64,000 bases of DNA, from contig VLTN01000013.1 in assembly GCA_008330645.1 (NCBI GenBank), forward strand, positions 434,001 through 498,000, written 5' to 3'. A model generated the notes under the pieces. The model saw only the letters and a program-made list of their open reading frames with translations, searched no databases and was not told where the DNA came from. This DNA comes from Cafeteria roenbergensis (lineage: Eukaryota > Sar > Bigyra > Bicosoecida > Cafeteriaceae). This document shows positions 63,678 through 64,000 of the stretch, piece by piece. A program made the translations under genes and the position numbers. Position 1 is the first letter of the stretch. Every line of letters begins with the position of its first letter.

Positions 63678-64000
63678 ATCAGCAGCGGCGGCGCCAGTTC
63701 CCGGAGCAGCGGCCGATCGGGCCGCGTGCGAGGGGAGGTGGTGGCCTCTGGGGGGCGGGAGGCGCGAGCGGCCCGCGGTCGCGCCGGTGTGGGTCCCGAC
63801 GGCGGGCAGCCGCTGCTCCTGCGGCTGCGAAGAGGGTCCCTCCGGCCGCTTCGCCTGGCGCTGCGCCCGGACCCAGTCCTCAAGCTCGGCCTTGGCGCCG
63901 GCCACCTCAGCAGCGCTGGCGCCGCGCGTCCGAGCGAGGTAGAGGGCCCGCTTGTCGGCGGGCAGGACGGCGACGAGCCTGTCCTCAGTGGCTCGCTCCA
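60815..64000 (-). CDS. RPAP3/SPAG1-like TPR protein (R2TP complex), 5'-partial, frame split at a microsatellite
   Basis: RPAP3 proteins bridge HSP90 and HSP70 to the RUVBL1/2-PIH1D1 (R2TP) machinery that assembles RNA polymerases, snoRNPs and PIKK kinases. The frame is open to the window edge, so the N-terminus is missing; ELEDWVRAQRQ resembles the early RPAP3 segment. A first TPR set (NERNKGNESFRVGEAEAAAL and following, about 63370-62840), a second (ESLKSAGNSAWASGDKATAE, about 62150-61740) and a C-terminal RPAP3_C helical domain (WADVAAFLESVDATALKGMF to RGFAMLTSLL, about 61140-60880) are in family order. Between the TPR sets are three acidic repeats and an AGCACC microsatellite. One extra C in the microsatellite (about 62613-62615) shifts the frame; the upstream frame ends at 62550 and the downstream one is open from 62941. 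A sequencing slip or a real mutation are both possible. Confidence 0.82.
62296..62571 (-). repeat. Three acidic coding repeats with an AIALAI core in the RPAP3-like protein
   Basis: Three units read GAAIALAIEEEDSDDEDD (about 62571-62521), GGAIALAIEEEDEDEDEA (about 62452-62401) and GGAIALAIHEEDEDDDDD (about 62347-62296). Each has a short hydrophobic core followed by an acidic run. The first contains DSDDED, a CK2-type site resembling the phospho-motif that the PIH domain of PIH1D1 binds in TELO2. Spacers between units are Ala/Gly/Pro-rich. Confidence 0.75.
62583..62664. repeat. (AGCACC)n microsatellite
   Basis: Hexamer repeats, about thirteen units, encode alternating Gly-Ala in the intended frame on the minus strand. 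One unit has an additional C at about 62613-62615, which breaks the reading frame of the RPAP3-like gene. Confidence 0.85.
63649..63676. repeat. (GGC)n triplet run encoding poly-Ala
   Basis: About nine uninterrupted GGC triplets encode a poly-Ala stretch on the minus strand near the N-terminal side of the RPAP3-like protein. It is a simple sequence repeat with expected length variation. Confidence 0.7.

Noticed and set aside
1-64000. Virus-derived or transposon-derived elements
   Set aside because: I saw no integrase, polymerase, capsid, reverse transcriptase or transposase motifs and no terminal repeats; the only long repeat is the host surface-gene duplication.

Overview
The window looks like nuclear DNA of a unicellular eukaryote with a very GC-rich genome (roughly 70-75% G+C by eye). 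It has spliceosomal introns with a strong GTGAG donor, a MAP kinase, the spindle-checkpoint protein Mad2, a mitochondrial carrier and an R2TP-type TPR protein. Gene content and composition suggest a protist, perhaps a stramenopile such as a bicosoecid, but nothing here proves the lineage. I found no viral or transposon-derived gene.

Layout, left to right. 66-9237 holds two P-type cation ATPases head to tail on the minus strand: a plasma-membrane-type Ca2+ pump and a second type II pump. 9772-17193 is one giant intronless minus-strand reading frame with a protein kinase domain at its C-terminus. 17956-22305 is a plus-strand MscS-type mechanosensitive channel. 22535-23053 is a short membrane protein with the five-residue CREST hydrolase signature.

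23370-45202 is the standout region. It holds two tandem minus-strand genes for giant surface proteins of about 3,500 residues, each with a signal peptide, Ser/Thr/Pro stalks, FG-GAP-like repeats, a Cys-rich segment and about eight membrane helices. About 8.4 kb of the two genes is nearly identical (about 50 differences by eye). The N-terminal ectodomains alternate near-identical blocks with unrelated segments. The left copy has a one-base C-tract difference that splits its frame.

45614-64000 returns to housekeeping genes: uroporphyrinogen-III synthase, a secreted type-B carboxylesterase, an unknown membrane protein, Mad2, S-adenosylhomocysteine hydrolase, a MAP kinase with a TSY activation motif, a cytochrome b5-domain protein ending in a CaaX box, a mitochondrial carrier of the folate/FAD type, and an RPAP3-like TPR protein that runs off the right edge.

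Eleven introns could be placed. Ten have GTGAG donors, lengths are 141-785 nt, and each join restores a family-consistent protein in frame. The giant genes are intronless. The genes form no shared pathway and read as a normal eukaryotic gene string, apart from the tandem surface-protein pair, which behaves like a diversifying and homogenising family.
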